From Isoetes taiwanensis (lineage: Eukaryota; Streptophyta; Lycopodiopsida; Isoetales; Isoetaceae): a stretch of DNA of 64,000 nucleotides. The stretch spans positions 1,782,602-1,846,601 of the forward strand of contig JAJEKV010000062.1 in the NCBI GenBank assembly GCA_021234155.1, read 5' to 3'. Positions 23,801 to 35,599 of this stretch are shown piece by piece (positions within the stretch are counted from its first letter, which is position 1; every line of letters begins with the position of its first letter). A program made the position numbers and the translations under genes. The notes below the pieces were generated by a model. It saw only the letters and a program-made list of their open reading frames with translations. It did no database searches and was not told the origin of the DNA.

Positions 23801-24211
23801 CTCACTTATTTTCGTTTTTGTGGTCGGGTGATTGCATTGGCCTTGATGCACGGAGTGCAATTAGACATATTATTTGCTGTTCCCTTCTTCAAACAGCTAG
23901 CAGGTGTTCCCATAACTTGGGAAGATGCTAAAGATGTAGATCCATGTCTGCATGAAAGTTGTAAAGAAATCTTGAACATGGATGTTGAACTGCTGGATTC
24001 ATCTGCTTATGATATTGTGTTGATGCAGAATTATTGGTCCATAATTACGTTGCATCCAAAACTAGTAGATGGAAGTTCAGGGACACTGGCCATAGAGTCT
24101 TATGTTGTAGATATTCCAGAGGGAAACACAAAGGAAGATATATGTTTTTTTGTGGAAATGTTGATCAAGTGCAAGGTCGGTTATCTGGTCGATAGAAGAA
24201 ATCAGTTCTAG
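23801..24211 (+). pseudogene. HECT ubiquitin ligase (UPL5-like) fragment
   Basis: The translation through FCGRVIALALMHG and FFKQLAGVPITWED, then DPCLHESCKEILNMD, corresponds to the N-lobe of a HECT domain as found in plant UPL5-type E3 ligases. HECT enzymes pass ubiquitin to substrates through a C-lobe cysteine. Here the C-lobe and catalytic cysteine are absent and the frame ends in a short unrelated tail. It begins immediately after the A-run of the preceding retrosequence and ends at the truncated Helitron helicase. No intact gene is present. Confidence 0.75.
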
Positions 24212-25221
24212 AGATCGGGTATGTGCATGCATCATCGTCTGATGCTTCATCCAATACCTTCACCATTACGAACTTTGCGTGCATTGATACAATCATAACC
24301 CTTGCATTCTTCACAAGACCCTTTTCCATGTCTAGCTGTTTCATAATGAGACATATAGCACCCACCTTAAGCTTGAGTTCATGGTCATTCCAGAATGCGT
24401 AAAGAAGTTATTAAGGAAATCTAATGTTGCATATGCGTGATCGTGTATAATCTCATCTTGTTCGGAGATGTGATCGTGGCTATAATACGACTTGTCATGC
24501 CAAGAACTCTATCAAGAATGCGATAGTTGAAGCTGTCAACACTCTTATTAATCGGCGACAGGAAGTCACGTTTCTTGCATGTTTTTGGATCTCGAAGGAT
24601 GTCGCAGGGATATAGAAATTCAATCGTATCTGTTAAGTTTGTAGTTGTGTTGAATATGTCCAATCTGGATTGCGATCGACATATTGCATTAGTTCAAGAT
24701 CATCTGCATTTCAAATAGGTTCCTCCAATCTCAATACACGAAAACTCTGCCAAAGCAATGATGATTTTATGGATGCATTGTATGCTGCAGTTCTTCCTCC
24801 CCCCTTGATGACGGGCGCAACCTGTCTGAAATCTCCAGAAGCGATGAAATGTTTGCCTCCAAATGGAAGGTTGTTTCCGCATAGCCGTTGCAACAAATGA
24901 TCGGCGCTTTCTATGACAGCTTTGTTGGCCATTGGGAACTCATCCCAAATGATAACCTTAGCTGCAATTAGTAGATCTGCTGCTCCGGAGTCACGTTCTA
25001 TCATCGAGTGTAACCTTGCATTGTTTTCCTCAACGGGGATCTGGAAGAGCGAGTGGGCCATTCGTCCACCTGGATATTGGCGGGCTGCTAAGGCTGTCGT
25101 ACCGCATGGGAGCACTATACCTCGGTTGTCTCGTATAGACAGACATATACAATTTAAGAGAATGTCTTTCCTCTACCTGCTTTTCCATCGATAAATATAG
25201 ATTGGCGGTAATCCTAACCAT
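24165..25221 (-). pseudogene. Helitron helicase domain (PIF1-like), decayed
   Basis: The helicase half of a RepHel protein, in pieces. Walker A DGKAGRGKT is readable near 25170-25200 but in a different frame from the next block. Walker B VIIWDEFP and the following SADHLLQRLCG, GGKHFIASGDFRQVAPV are in the 25115-24711 frame. Later pieces are KSVDSFNYRILDR (24663-24421) and ICLIMKQLDMEKGLVKNAR (24365-24165). The last helicase motif (NKSQG type) is missing where the HECT fragment begins. SF1B helicases of this type unwind DNA during rolling-circle transposition. Frameshifts and truncation make it non-functional. Confidence 0.85.
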
Positions 25222-25288
25222 CCACGAATGAAGTTGTGTATCTCTCGTTGATCATTTTTCATTTTACTCATCATTTCCATCGCGGCAT

Positions 25289-26758
25289 TTAAATATGCCC
25301 CGTGGTCAGAAAATTTTCGCAACTCATGCATGATATCTCTCCCAATACGAGGGTGTAGTTCGGACCAAATGCCATGATATTAGTACTATCTTGTGTTAAA
25401 ATATTATTGATCAAGTGAAGAGATTCGTTGAAGGCGACTTCCTCGTGGTTTGGATATTCGTCTAGTAGGTCGATGCTCATGGGTACTTGAAACCTCGTCC
25501 ATAGCTCGATCGCTGGATCTTGATCAAGTAGTAACATAGCAAAAAGAAAATGTAACTGTCTAGGACTCAATGACAGAGAAACTGCCTCTTCCATAACTAG
25601 AATTGATTCGTTATGTGCTGCGAGCAAACTCTCTGCTTCTGCAGCCTGTTGATACGTGTCATGGTGCTGACCATTAACGATCCTTAACTCAGCCCATGTC
25701 CTTGCGGGACGATGGAACAAAAGTTGTCTCAGGTAGAATGCCTCGCCGACCCTAGGTAAAAGCAAGCGTATCCTACATACTAATGGCTGCCTTAACCTTT
25801 CCCTCACAATGTTTTTAGTAAATCCTTCTTGTTCTTGTTCTATGTAAGAGCCAGCTTGAGATGCTAATGACGGACTATATGCTGTGGGCGTATACTGTTC
25901 ATAATATTGAATGTATGTGAGTGCATCGAATACCTGATCAAGAGGTCGTAAGAAGTATCGGTCTAATAATGACTTCGTGTTCGAGCGTAGCAGATGAAGA
26001 GGTAAGCATTTAACAGCAGGGGATTTGTTCGTTATGTCGTATGACATTATCCTCCAGGATGCCTCCATGGCAGAAAGATAGCGCGCCTTTAAGTAGTCAT
26101 GTATCTCATTTCTATTACTTGATCTAGAAGGTTGTCCTCGTGGATCGTGTTCAGATGAATGTTCTGCATCATGACTTCTATCCTCGTTACCGACGCTTGC
26201 CTCGTTATGACTTGACGATGGTTCTGCAACTGTATGCCTCTCTCGAGTTCTCTGAAATCTAGTTGTATCAAACCCCTTATATATGTAGCCATATAGATAA
26301 GAAAAGACATGTACAGTGGACGCGATATCAACCATAATATGACAATCGAGTTAATGGAGTAAGAATGCATTGTATGGGACTACCCATGCATCGTCTATAC
26401 TCCTCCTCTTATATTGCACGTAGCCTTTCGAGTCAAGATGCGTGGTTGGATTGATTGGTTTTGGATAGTGGTAGCAGCATGGAGAATTGCCTGGGGAGCA
26501 CCTATCAGAATGTCTGTGAGTCATGAATTTTTGAACTTGACCACGAAGAATCGGATTAGTTGGCAGTTCTGCAGATATGATTTCATCGACACATTCTATC
26601 GGTATATCTGGCTCGGTATGCAACATAAGATGGGAGTGTGGGAGTCCACGTTTCTGAAACTCTACCACCGTTATTATGTACGACACACGTTGGAAGAATT
26701 TATGTAACAATTCATTCAACCACTTTAATCGCCCATGAAAGCATCGAATGACAGTCAT
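25289..26758 (-). pseudogene. Helitron Rep (HUH endonuclease) region
   Basis: Two long minus-strand frames form the Rep part of the transposase. The HUH metal-binding motif is in KRGLPHSHLML near 26630. The Tyr-containing motif appears as SYLYGYIYKG near 26300-26275, close to the usual YLxKYIYKG. Downstream the block with EASWRIMSYDI and SPAVKCLPLHL is typical of the Rep-helicase linker. Rep nicks and joins DNA through its tyrosines. The two frames overlap by frameshift at about 26350, so the protein is broken. Confidence 0.85.
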
Positions 26759-26809
26759 GAGTATGTCAGACGCATTCTATCCGGGTCTAAGGGCGCTCCT
26801 TATCTCTGG

Positions 26810-27734
26810 CTAGTATGTATTCGTAGTCATCGTAATGAATAGGGTTGGACGACCCTTTGACCTAGAAAGTGCTAATGCATCAGCAACCTGTACAGAGCAC
26901 CATCTCTGGCAACCCAGAAACGACGAAGGTAATATAACATTACTCTGGTCATCATTCTCTCGTTCGGAGTAGTCCTCATCGTATTGAATTCGTCTGTTCC
27001 GAAAGGCAGAAGTTCTGAAGTAATTCAGCCGTGCATCTTCAACTCTTGAGTACATGTCAACTAGGTACTCTCCACATAAACGTCCGAGTCGGTGGAACCT
27101 GTCCTCATGCAACAGTCTTGCTCTGTACCACTGTAATTGTGTTAACCCATGTTCATTCATTGGGCCCCATCCTGGTGTGTCATGTGAAAAGCGGGGTGGA
27201 TACTGCAAAGGTTCGTACATGGGATCAAGAATGTTATCGAAAGTCGGTTCACCCTCATTCCGAGCTCAGAATCCTGCAACTCTGGGTGCAATGTCAGCCG
27301 TATTACTAACCTCTGCAATGGCCGCCATTTCATCACCCCCAATTACACCTTCAATCGTAATGTATGCTGAAGGCATATGAATGCTCCCCATTGTTTGAAG
27401 ATTTCTAATAAACGGATTTATTCGATCAAGGATTGATCCGATGGTTGCAACCCACTGGAATGGCACACTTTGAAAACCCGCCTGCGTGTAACGTTGTGAA
27501 TCATCATATATATACCAATGTATGGGATGCCTCGTGTCTTTTCTTGGAAGCAAACGATGGTACGTACGACCCATGATGGCCACTGACGAAGGGTAACCTA
27601 AATCGACAAACCTACCATCGACTCCAAGCACACTAAAACAAAAAAATTTATTTATCCTTCTGCACTTTCTGTTGAAGCCGAGCACGTCGTATAAGTGAAC
27701 TAATGCATCAGGCAAAGGCGGTAACTGTGGGAGT
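26810..27734 (-). pseudogene. Helitron N-terminal region
   Basis: Frames 27739-27266 and 27220-26810 carry the Helitron-like N-terminal domain. They include LPPLPDALVHLYD and, downstream, GEYLVDMYSRVEDARLNYFR, which corresponds to the conserved EYxVDxYxxxExxRLxxxR block. The two frames are separated by a frameshift or stop near 27240. The domain continues upstream (29872-30736) on the other side of an inserted TIR element. Confidence 0.8.
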
Positions 27735-29871
27735 AACAAGGTTTAAAATGAAACGCACTTATTTAAGAAGTGCGTTTGAAAGATTCCTTCTGAAAATTTA
27801 TAAAATTCTGAAATCCCTCTAAAAAGGGCCTTTTTATTACCTTTAGTCCAAAGATTTATAAAATTGCTCGTGAAAACAGACATTTTAAGAAGATTTAGTA
27901 TTAAGGAAAAACACACACACACAAAAAATCCCATTGTAGAGGGGGAAAGAACTACAATGAAATTCAAAGATTTACTATGGGGCAAATTCGTATGAAGAAA
28001 TTAGATGCTTTTGTACCTTGTCCCTGAAAATTTTTATATTAGCTGTTTTCGAAGACAGGAAATTTGTTATTTCAGAACCATTTTAGTTGAACATCCTAAT
28101 GGACCTTAAAACACATTGGGAGGCAGTTGAACAAACTTCTTGAATGACAAACCATTGTTTTTGCATCACATAGTATTACAATTACCAATACATCCACGAT
28201 ATTTTGTAGTTAAGCTGAAGTTTTAGTTGATGATGCAGTATAAATTTATACCGAGGATACAAAAGTTGAAGTAATGAAGCCATGTGATTACATGCCCTCC
28301 TTTTTTATTCTCGGAGATGTATTTTTGAACGCACATATCAATCTACAACATGGTGATGCTCAGGAGATAGTCAATCTCCTTAGCAATGTTGAGCATATTC
28401 ATCACAATTACGTCATCTGTAGCAGTGGGCACCATGCACATTTCTCTGGCAGTGAAGTATTCGTCTGCCTTACCCTTTCCTAAATATTTTGTAAATAAAT
28501 AGGTAAACTTCTGAGGGGTTGCTACTCCTCGCTCCCCTCTGGATAAACCACGTGGTTTCCTTCTAGTCAAACACCTGTGTCACCATAATATTTTGGAGTT
28601 CTTTGCCTTTAGTAGCAATTTTTTAGCTGCCTGAAGTGAAGTTCGCATGTATGTAGAGAAAAAAAAGTAGAAATAACAACATGATTCGACTACTTTATGC
28701 TCTAACATTGCATTACAAGCTCAGAAGTTTTAGAACCGTTTTAGAACTTTTTAGACTAAAAAACTAAGAAAAGTGTGTAAAATTATCCCTTATGTGTGTT
28801 ACTTTAATAGTTTTCAGTTGCCAAACCCTTTGGCGAGTAAGAAAGACCCCAAAAGATTTTACACGATATATACTTTACCTCTGGACTGCATATATATATA
28901 CATATATATACAAACGTTTTATATATATATGCAATTCGGTATAAATTTATACCGTTTCTCCGTATAGATTTATACCGCAAGAGTTCTCTTTTCTTCGGAT
29001 ATATATATATGTAAGTATGTATATATATTATATTATATATATACACATATATGTGTATAAATTGATTGTCTGAAGGTTATCTGCGGTATAAATTTATACC
29101 GAGAGAGAGCTGTCATGGTATAAATTTATACCCAGAGAGCTCTCATGATATAATGGGGGAGCTCTCACGGTATAAATTTATACCTGGTGGGAGCTCTCAA
29201 GTGAATCGAGAGAGCTCTCGCGGTATAAATTTATACCGAGTCCTCTTGGCGGTATAAATTTATACCGCCGAGTCCATTTTGGTATAAATTTATACCATGC
29301 GAACTCTCGACATGTTATATCAAGACAAAGACTACCTATTGTGGTATAAATTTATACCACCCTTAAATTTATTTTGAAGGCGTTATGTCCATGCATTGTC
29401 CCTCGCGGTATACATAAGTCTATAGCAAGACGGATGAGCAAATAAGAGCAAGTATATAAGATCGAAGAGCGGCGTCTTGACTCCAACTAGCGCTTCAAAG
29501 TGTAAGTTTGTTCAATGAGGCATACTTTCATGTGAAAATGTTTGCTTCAATGAGGCAATGTCAAAATGTGTTGCATTTTTTACAGTTTTGTTCATAGTTT
29601 TGTAATCGATTTTGAAAACAGTTTTCAATGTCTATTTTGTTTAGTTTTTGAAAATATTACTATTTCTCAAACCAAACTAGGGGGACCAAAAGGGATGTCA
29701 AACAATTTTGAATGGAAGCTAAGTTAAGCACCCCCTCAAAAATGATGCCTAAAATTTTCAAATTGTCACACTTGTCACAAATATACCATGAAAAGGGACC
29801 TTTTTTGGGGGATTTTAGGGAATCTTTCAAAGATTCCTTTTGAAGTAGTGCGTTTCATTTTAAACTTTGTT
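27735..29871. mobile_element. TIR transposon, 2137 bp, 4-bp TSD
   Basis: It has terminal inverted repeats of 25 bp with one mismatch. The left repeat starts AACAAGGTTTAAAATG at 27735; the right one is its complement ending at 29871. It is flanked by GAGT on both sides (27731-27734 and 29872-29875). Removing the element and one GAGT restores the Helitron reading frame across the junction, so this is a clean insertion. No transposase is encoded, so it is non-autonomous. A 4-bp duplication is unusual for plant DNA transposons, and the family is unassigned. The interior has a palindrome array. Confidence 0.85.
28938..29358. repeat. Array of GGTATAAATTTATACC palindromes
   Basis: Eight perfect copies of the 16-bp palindrome GGTATAAATTTATACC start at 28938, 29085, 29117, 29169, 29222, 29251, 29281 and 29343. 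Degenerate copies lie near 28961 and 28237. From 29105 to 29219 they alternate with a second palindrome, GAGAGCTCTC or variants (29105, 29135, 29157, 29189, 29210). Spacers differ in sequence and are mostly 13-37 bp. The array lies in the right half of the TIR element. Confidence 0.95.
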
Positions 29872-30760
29872 GAGTAGCCACCTACCCTTATTACAACAAA
29901 ATCCATCTTGTTCAATGTTAAGCAACGGTATGTGGCAATACGTGCAACGTTTAGCCCACGTGCACATTGTAAATGTTCGGTTGATTGCGTTAGGGTCACA
30001 TTCTCTGTCCGTTTGACGTGTACGGTTTCTATCTTCATTGGTCAGATTGGCATATCGTTCCCTACGCCTACGACGCAATTCCTCCCTACGGTCTTCACTT
30101 AGTCTTGCATATTGTTCATCTCTGTACATGTTTTGCTCACCCGCAACTGATGGCCCATCTAACAACTCATCTGCATTGGTGGATGACATGTCTTGTGTTG
30201 TTCCAGTTGCTCCGACTTCACCTGCAACTGTCGTGACCCGTTGGACATATCGTTTCCGTTGATGGGTGACACACTTGATGTTGAAGGCGTCCTAGTTGCT
30301 TGCTCACTTGTAACTGGCGGTGATCTTTCAAGTAAGTCAATTCCATTGGTGGCTGTCATATTTGTATTTGGTGTTGAAGTAGTGTGGTTGTTTCAACTCT
30401 AGTTGTATGAGAAGGAACTTCATGAAATTCACCACGCGTCCTGGATTGATGTTCTCTTGACCGTTGTCTTGCATTCTCTCGCACTCTCTCTCTAGCTTGT
30501 TCACTCAAGTTTGCGTACCGTTCTCTCTCGATTTGATGATTCCTCTCTCTATAACCTACTATGGGTACACTACGTCCCCTCCCCTCTATCACTCCTGATC
30601 GGAGTTGTCTAGTTCGCACTCTTGCCATTGCCCTTAAACATGCATATGGTCTTGTACTGCCATTAATTTCTATGTGGTTTTCAGCGGAGTTCGATAGGCT
30701 AGCATCCATGTCTAATCCACACGCTATTGCAAGCACGAAGAGCTTTCTACTGAATTGATG
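29872..30760 (-). pseudogene. Helitron N-terminus with basic region and zinc finger
   Basis: Two frames (30736-30356 and 30189-29860) carry a repeated basic helical motif, RYANLSEQARERVRENAR and RERYANLTNEDRNR. They are followed by a Cys/His cluster, CTYCHIPLL ... DGFCCNKG. This arrangement is characteristic of Helitron transposase N-termini. Reading resumes at 27734 after the TIR element. The frames are offset from one another, so this part is also disrupted. Confidence 0.75.
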
Positions 30761-31597
30761 TAGGAGGAGAACTTATGTCTGTTCGCTTCCTTTAGAATCA
30801 TCCATACATCGTGTCGAGTAAGAAAGACATTGAATATCTGGACATGTGTTTGTTTTTTACTCAACATGAGACAATTGTCACCTCTCATAGACTATATGTG
30901 ACTTGCATAATAGGTCGATACATATTGTATATATACCATAATAGTAGGCCTGTTGTAATAGCATGATTATGTAAATTTATATTACTGTCTAATGCCTCTA
31001 CAACTCCCCTATCAAAGCTGCACTCAAGGCAGCATCACTAGCCTCAACAATCTGGAGCAGTCGATGGAGGTGAAGTAATTGTGCAGTAAGCCTTTTAGTG
31101 CTGAAGGAAAGAGTGGTTGCATCCTTAGACATTTTATCTAATTCTTGGGAGAACCTATCTGATTGCGTCCTTGGGTCCAAAAATGCTAGACCCTAGCATT
31201 TTAGCACGTCCTGGACATACGTGCTGGAAATGTGTTGGAAGAACTTCATGCCCATCACTCGTCGCCCTTCACTCCCCTTCAGTGTTTTTCGTCCTCCTCT
31301 CTCTCTCTGCAGCGGGAAAAGAATAGCAAGAATGATTTGGAGCGGTTTGGAGCTTCTGGAATGGCAATTTTGCCAGCCATGTCATCAATCCTATGGGAAT
31401 CGGTTGCATTCAGCGGGAAAAATTGGGATGAACCATTTTCTTTTGATTATAGGTCTTACTTCAAGGCAGTGGAGAGCAATGGATTGGGAACGACGTTTCT
31501 CTGAATCTATTGCTAGAACTAGTTCAGTATTGAATTGTAATGAGTTGCTCTCCAATCTTCACCATTACGAACACGTAACTGCTGAATTTAGTGGTAT
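30761..31597. other. Between Helitron and unknown repeat family
   Basis: No recognised gene. A 60-codon minus-strand frame (31180-30998) has leucine-rich helical composition but no known motif. A small perfect hairpin AATGCTAG-ACC-CTAGCATT occurs at 31182-31200. Downstream, plus-strand short frames lead into the following repeat-encoded protein. Confidence 0.4.
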
Positions 31598-32455
31598 TTG
31601 CTCCAATTGGCACAATCGATTCTTCATGAGAAAGCAAATTCTAATCCTAGACCTTCTGCCAACGAAATGTGTCCTAAAAGTAGTGAAGATTTTGATGATG
31701 AACATGATCATGAATTTGATGATGTAGGCCAATCTGGTTTATTCAATGAAACTGCGAAATGCAATAGCAATTGCAATTGCAATTGTGATGCTGAAAGAAG
31801 TCGCCCTGAAGCTGAAAGGAAGCGAATTTGGAGACAAAAGAAGAGGGATCTTGCAAATGCTAACAAAGAAAATCATTCCCCAGCAAAGGTAAGCATTCGA
31901 AGGAAGCAACAACTGTCCAAAAAGCTGGCTGATTCTATCAAGAAAGCAGTAGCAGAAATCTGCGGTGGCCTTCATCCTGTAGACAAAGCTGAGGTATCTT
32001 CTAATGCTGCTAAAGCACTCAATCTTATTAATAAAAATGTTATTACTGATTACAAAACAGTAAAAAAAGTTGTGGAAAATTTGAAGAGCTCATTTGATTC
32101 ACATAAATTGGCTAGGAGGACTGATGTCTTGAGGGCCAGGACTGCTGCCATGGTTTACATGGTAGATTCAAACATTAATTGTTCAGCTATATCTAGAACA
32201 TTTAATTTGAGCAGAAACATTGTGAGTGCAGCAAGAACTAGAAGAGTCTTTGCTGAACAGGGTGAGGGACCGTGGTCTATGTTTACAAGAAGAGTTAGAA
32301 GTGATAGATTTTCGGATGAGATTAGGAAAATTGTTGTGGAATATTGGACTGCTAATACCAGGGTTTCGCCCAACAAGAAGGATGTTTTAAAAATAAGGAT
32401 AGCACGAAACAGAAGGTGCTTCATCCTTTACATTTCTTGGAAGAGACTCAGGTAA
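31598..32455 (+). pseudogene. Unclassified repetitive protein, N-terminal half
   Basis: An open frame of 285 codons: acidic start, basic region, then helical sequence ending in YWTANTRVSPNKKDVLK. A frameshift moves the continuation, HPLHFLEETQ, into another frame before sequence similarity is lost near 32455. The minus-strand copy to the right carries the similar phrase TKVSPKVRDVMKRR, so this is a dispersed family with at least two copies here. I cannot assign a superfamily. I recall uncharacterised proteins of this layout in several eukaryotic genomes but cannot verify that. It is truncated where the opposed copy begins. Confidence 0.55.
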
Positions 32456-35280
32456 CACATGCTTTTCCCTGGTGCACATGAGAACATAGTATGAAACACC
32501 TTCCACATTGTCTGGTGCTGCAAAAGACACAAATACATCTGAAACAGCTACAGTGTCATCTAAACCAGCCTCGTCCTCTGCATACAAAACATCCACATCA
32601 TTTTCAGCTTCAACACGAGAGGCAATATGATCTGTGGGCTCCAAACTTTCTAGAGACCATTCTCCACAATGTTTAATGTTCTCACAATTCAACCAATTGA
32701 AGTTAATGCAAGCATCACAAAAGCACGAGAGTGGTGCGTGATAGCAACTTTGTTGGATCTGGCGGGTTTATAGTTGACATGTAATGTATCTGGCTGAAAG
32801 TACCGGGTAAAGCCTTGCAATTGAATGCTTGTCGCCTGTTCACATCTGTTTTTCCAACCTCCCAAAAAACACCCTTTCACAATTCGATTCCTTGGCCCTT
32901 AAAAGCGCACAAAATTTGTTTTCGCGACCCTCATCGCGGCATGCCATTTTGTTTTTCTGCTCGCTCTCAAGCCACAACTTTGCTATACCATTTCGCCATC
33001 ATGTGTGCCTTCCCATGGCCAGATCCAAAGAAATTCCATATCACTCGAATTTTATTTTCAACATGGTATCTCTGATTCCATACCATGCCCGTCTTGATTT
33101 GAATTGAGATGCACAACCATCCGACCACACATAATGAAGGTTTATGTGTCCACCTCCATTATTCTTAAGCCACCCCAAATGCAATTTAAAACCATGTTGC
33201 ACAAAATGAGTGTCATGCTTCCGTCATCCAAAACATAGAAATGCACTTTTTTTTTAAGCTTACCTTCTATTTTCATCATTGAAATATGGACCAAAATACT
33301 AATTTGATCGGATTCCAATGCTCGGATTGCACTTACGTCCCCGGTTTCAATGTGTAGTTTTCTGCAAAGTCAACAAATGGACAACACACTATTATCCGGG
33401 AGTTTCTCAACACATCTTTTTAAACTGTTTGCTCTGCCGATTGTCTTTGTAAAGTTATGATCTCAGTAAACTTACCAAGCTGATTTTTCATGTTCTTTAA
33501 CAAAAGCAGATGCTTTGTCATTACGATCAACTAATCTAAGCCTTACGGATGTACCTTTTTGGATGGCTCATTGACATATGCATATACTTGCCGGTCCACA
33601 TTTGAATTCCATCTTCCTCGTTTTGGACGGATGTCTAATTTCTTCACTCCACATTCATCACATTCGCCTTTGATGCATTTTAGTTTATGCCATTCATCCG
33701 TCACATATTTCATAAATTGTTGACCTCCACAAGATACTAACATTATCAAAAGTCTTCTTGTTTGCTTGACATACTCCATTGTTTTCTTTGGGATGCAATG
33801 CATTAATCGCAACGACAGAAGTGCAATTAACATGTAGGGATCTCCTCATATCATTGAAGGCCTTTCAATGCAGATCTGCTTGCTCATGTTTGACACAACA
33901 ACATGTGTTTCTCTCCTTCAACTTCCTTATGCAATCAGGTTTCAGATACTCGAGCTGTCAAGGCTTAATTTTGGTATCGGGATTCGATATACAAACCGTT
34001 GATAAAGCTGTTTGCAATAACAAAAGCATTAAAGACCATGTTAGCAAAATGATGTCGGCAAACCGGATGCCAAAAGAGTATTGAACTATACTATTGTACA
34101 ATTAATGTATGTTCTATGTACATAAAATGTCCATCCAACAGTTCCATCGACACATTATTGTACATCTAATGTACATCAAGACATCTAATGTACAGTACCA
34201 ACAGCCTAATCAACATCCAATGTACATCCAATGTACATCCAATGTACATCTAATTAATGTTCCAATATTAGTACATCACATTAATGTTACAATATTAGTA
34301 CAACTAATGTACATATGTCTGATTTGTTTGGCTTCATTACCTGAAAGTACACTAAAATGTAAAATGATGTAATTTTGATATTCAAGTACATGTAAATGCA
34401 GCTGCATAGACATGTAAGTGTTAATGGATGTACATCTAAAAAGTACCTAATAGCACATCACTGCAAGATTTCTGCTACTATGTAAACAATGTATAAATGT
34501 AAACAATGTAAAATGCAATACATTTCATGAAAACCATGTGTATTCATTAACCGGGTCACTCGAACGTAACTAGAATGTAATAGAAGAAAGTCATGAAAGA
34601 ATTTTGGAAGAAAACATAATCTCCAAAACTGAATTGATTCAATTACAAGAGCAAACACGTGAGATATCAAGGTATTGTATTGCTTGTGTTCTCCTCTTCA
34701 TGACATCTCTAACCTTTGGTGAAACTTTGGTATTGTCAAGCCAAAATTCAATTTAACCCGACATTTGATTGAATCATCGATTCTATTTGATCTTGGCATC
34801 CTTCCTGCCAAAGCCCATACATTTGCTCCACTTAATGACATTATCTTCCTTCTTGCTGCAGCTTTGGATAAATTTCTTGGCTGTATCTTTAGCAATTTTG
34901 AAGAAACATTCTTGTTTATATCTCCTTTTTTTCCAACAATCATTGATAACGATGGAATGTTTTGCGACCAATTTATCTTTGCTATTAGCGGACTTTTACT
35001 TCTTGAAGCCCATCTTTCATGTTTCGATCATTGATTTCATAACAATAACTTGGAAGGATTTCCAATTACAAGTTCGAAAACAGAAAAAAGCCACGTCATC
35101 TTGCAACAAACGATCACAAAAACTAATCTTTGATCGATTGAAGCGTTTGCCAAGAACGAGGATGCAATCCACCCGACTGTCAACACGCTTCTTTATTTGT
35201 TTTGTGGCATAACACCGCCAATGTCGGCATACTTGCGCTTAGAACCATCACTTCCATTGGAATTCTCACCCTCCATGAAC
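32390..35280 (-). pseudogene. Same unclassified family, decayed minus copy
   Basis: Pieces read in order on the minus strand. An N-terminal part (35280-34630) contains WLDNTKVSPKVRDVMKRR and YLDIS. After a spacer, a part with a Cys pair KGECDECGVKKLDI lies in 33833-33543. NFFGSGHGKAHMMA is near 33050, and GVSYYVLMCTREKHVL is near 32510-32470. Frames shift repeatedly. The mixture of Cys motifs, a glycine-rich GSGHGK segment and acidic residues could belong to a transposase, but this is inference. About 2.9 kb is the length expected for a full copy. Confidence 0.5.
34100..34330. repeat. TGTACAT-rich tandem repeats
   Basis: The heptamer TGTACAT and the 11-mer ATGTACATCCA recur many times, including three consecutive copies around 34215-34250. 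Further copies of the motif are at about 34420 and 35508. This is a simple-sequence expansion sitting in the spacer of the decayed repeat-family copy. Confidence 0.8.
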
Positions 35281-35599
35281 AGATTGAAATTGATTTGTAT
35301 TTCTTGTAGATTCAATTGGCATGTATTTGCTTCTGGAATTCGTTCGGTGTTCGTCCTGTGAAAGGGGTGAATTTCGGAAAGGGAGGGACGGATCCATTCG
35401 AATTGGTTCGGTGGTTCGGTGGTTAACCAAGAATTTCGGGGGGAATGTCAGGGATGATCTTGCAATCATTGCATATCTGACACAAAACGACAAACCATTG
35501 TATCTTGATGTACATCTAAAATGTACCCCAAAAAAGCACAAATTCGTCCTTCAATTCAGTATGATGTACGTACACCCTTTCATGCTTTTACCCGGCTAA

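Larger units (their letters stand above)
24165..30760 (-). mobile_element. Autonomous-type Helitron, decayed and truncated
   Basis: The minus-strand order is N-terminal zinc finger, Rep, helicase, which is the complete domain order of an autonomous Helitron. It is broken by frameshifts, interrupted by the TIR element at 27735-29871 and truncated at its 3' end beside the HECT fragment. Neither terminal TC nor a CTRR hairpin was found, so outer boundaries are approximate. The non-autonomous Helitron at 8500-14858 shares no visible interior with it. Confidence 0.8.

Noticed and set aside
28938-29358. Palindrome array as a CRISPR array
   Set aside because: Repeats are 16-bp dyads with irregular 13-60 bp spacing inside a plant TIR element, with no cas genes and no sign of a prokaryotic genome.
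35266-35599. Frames on both strands around 35.3-35.6 kb as genes
   Set aside because: They overlap the LTR boundary and the start of a repeat-family copy and show no recognised domain.
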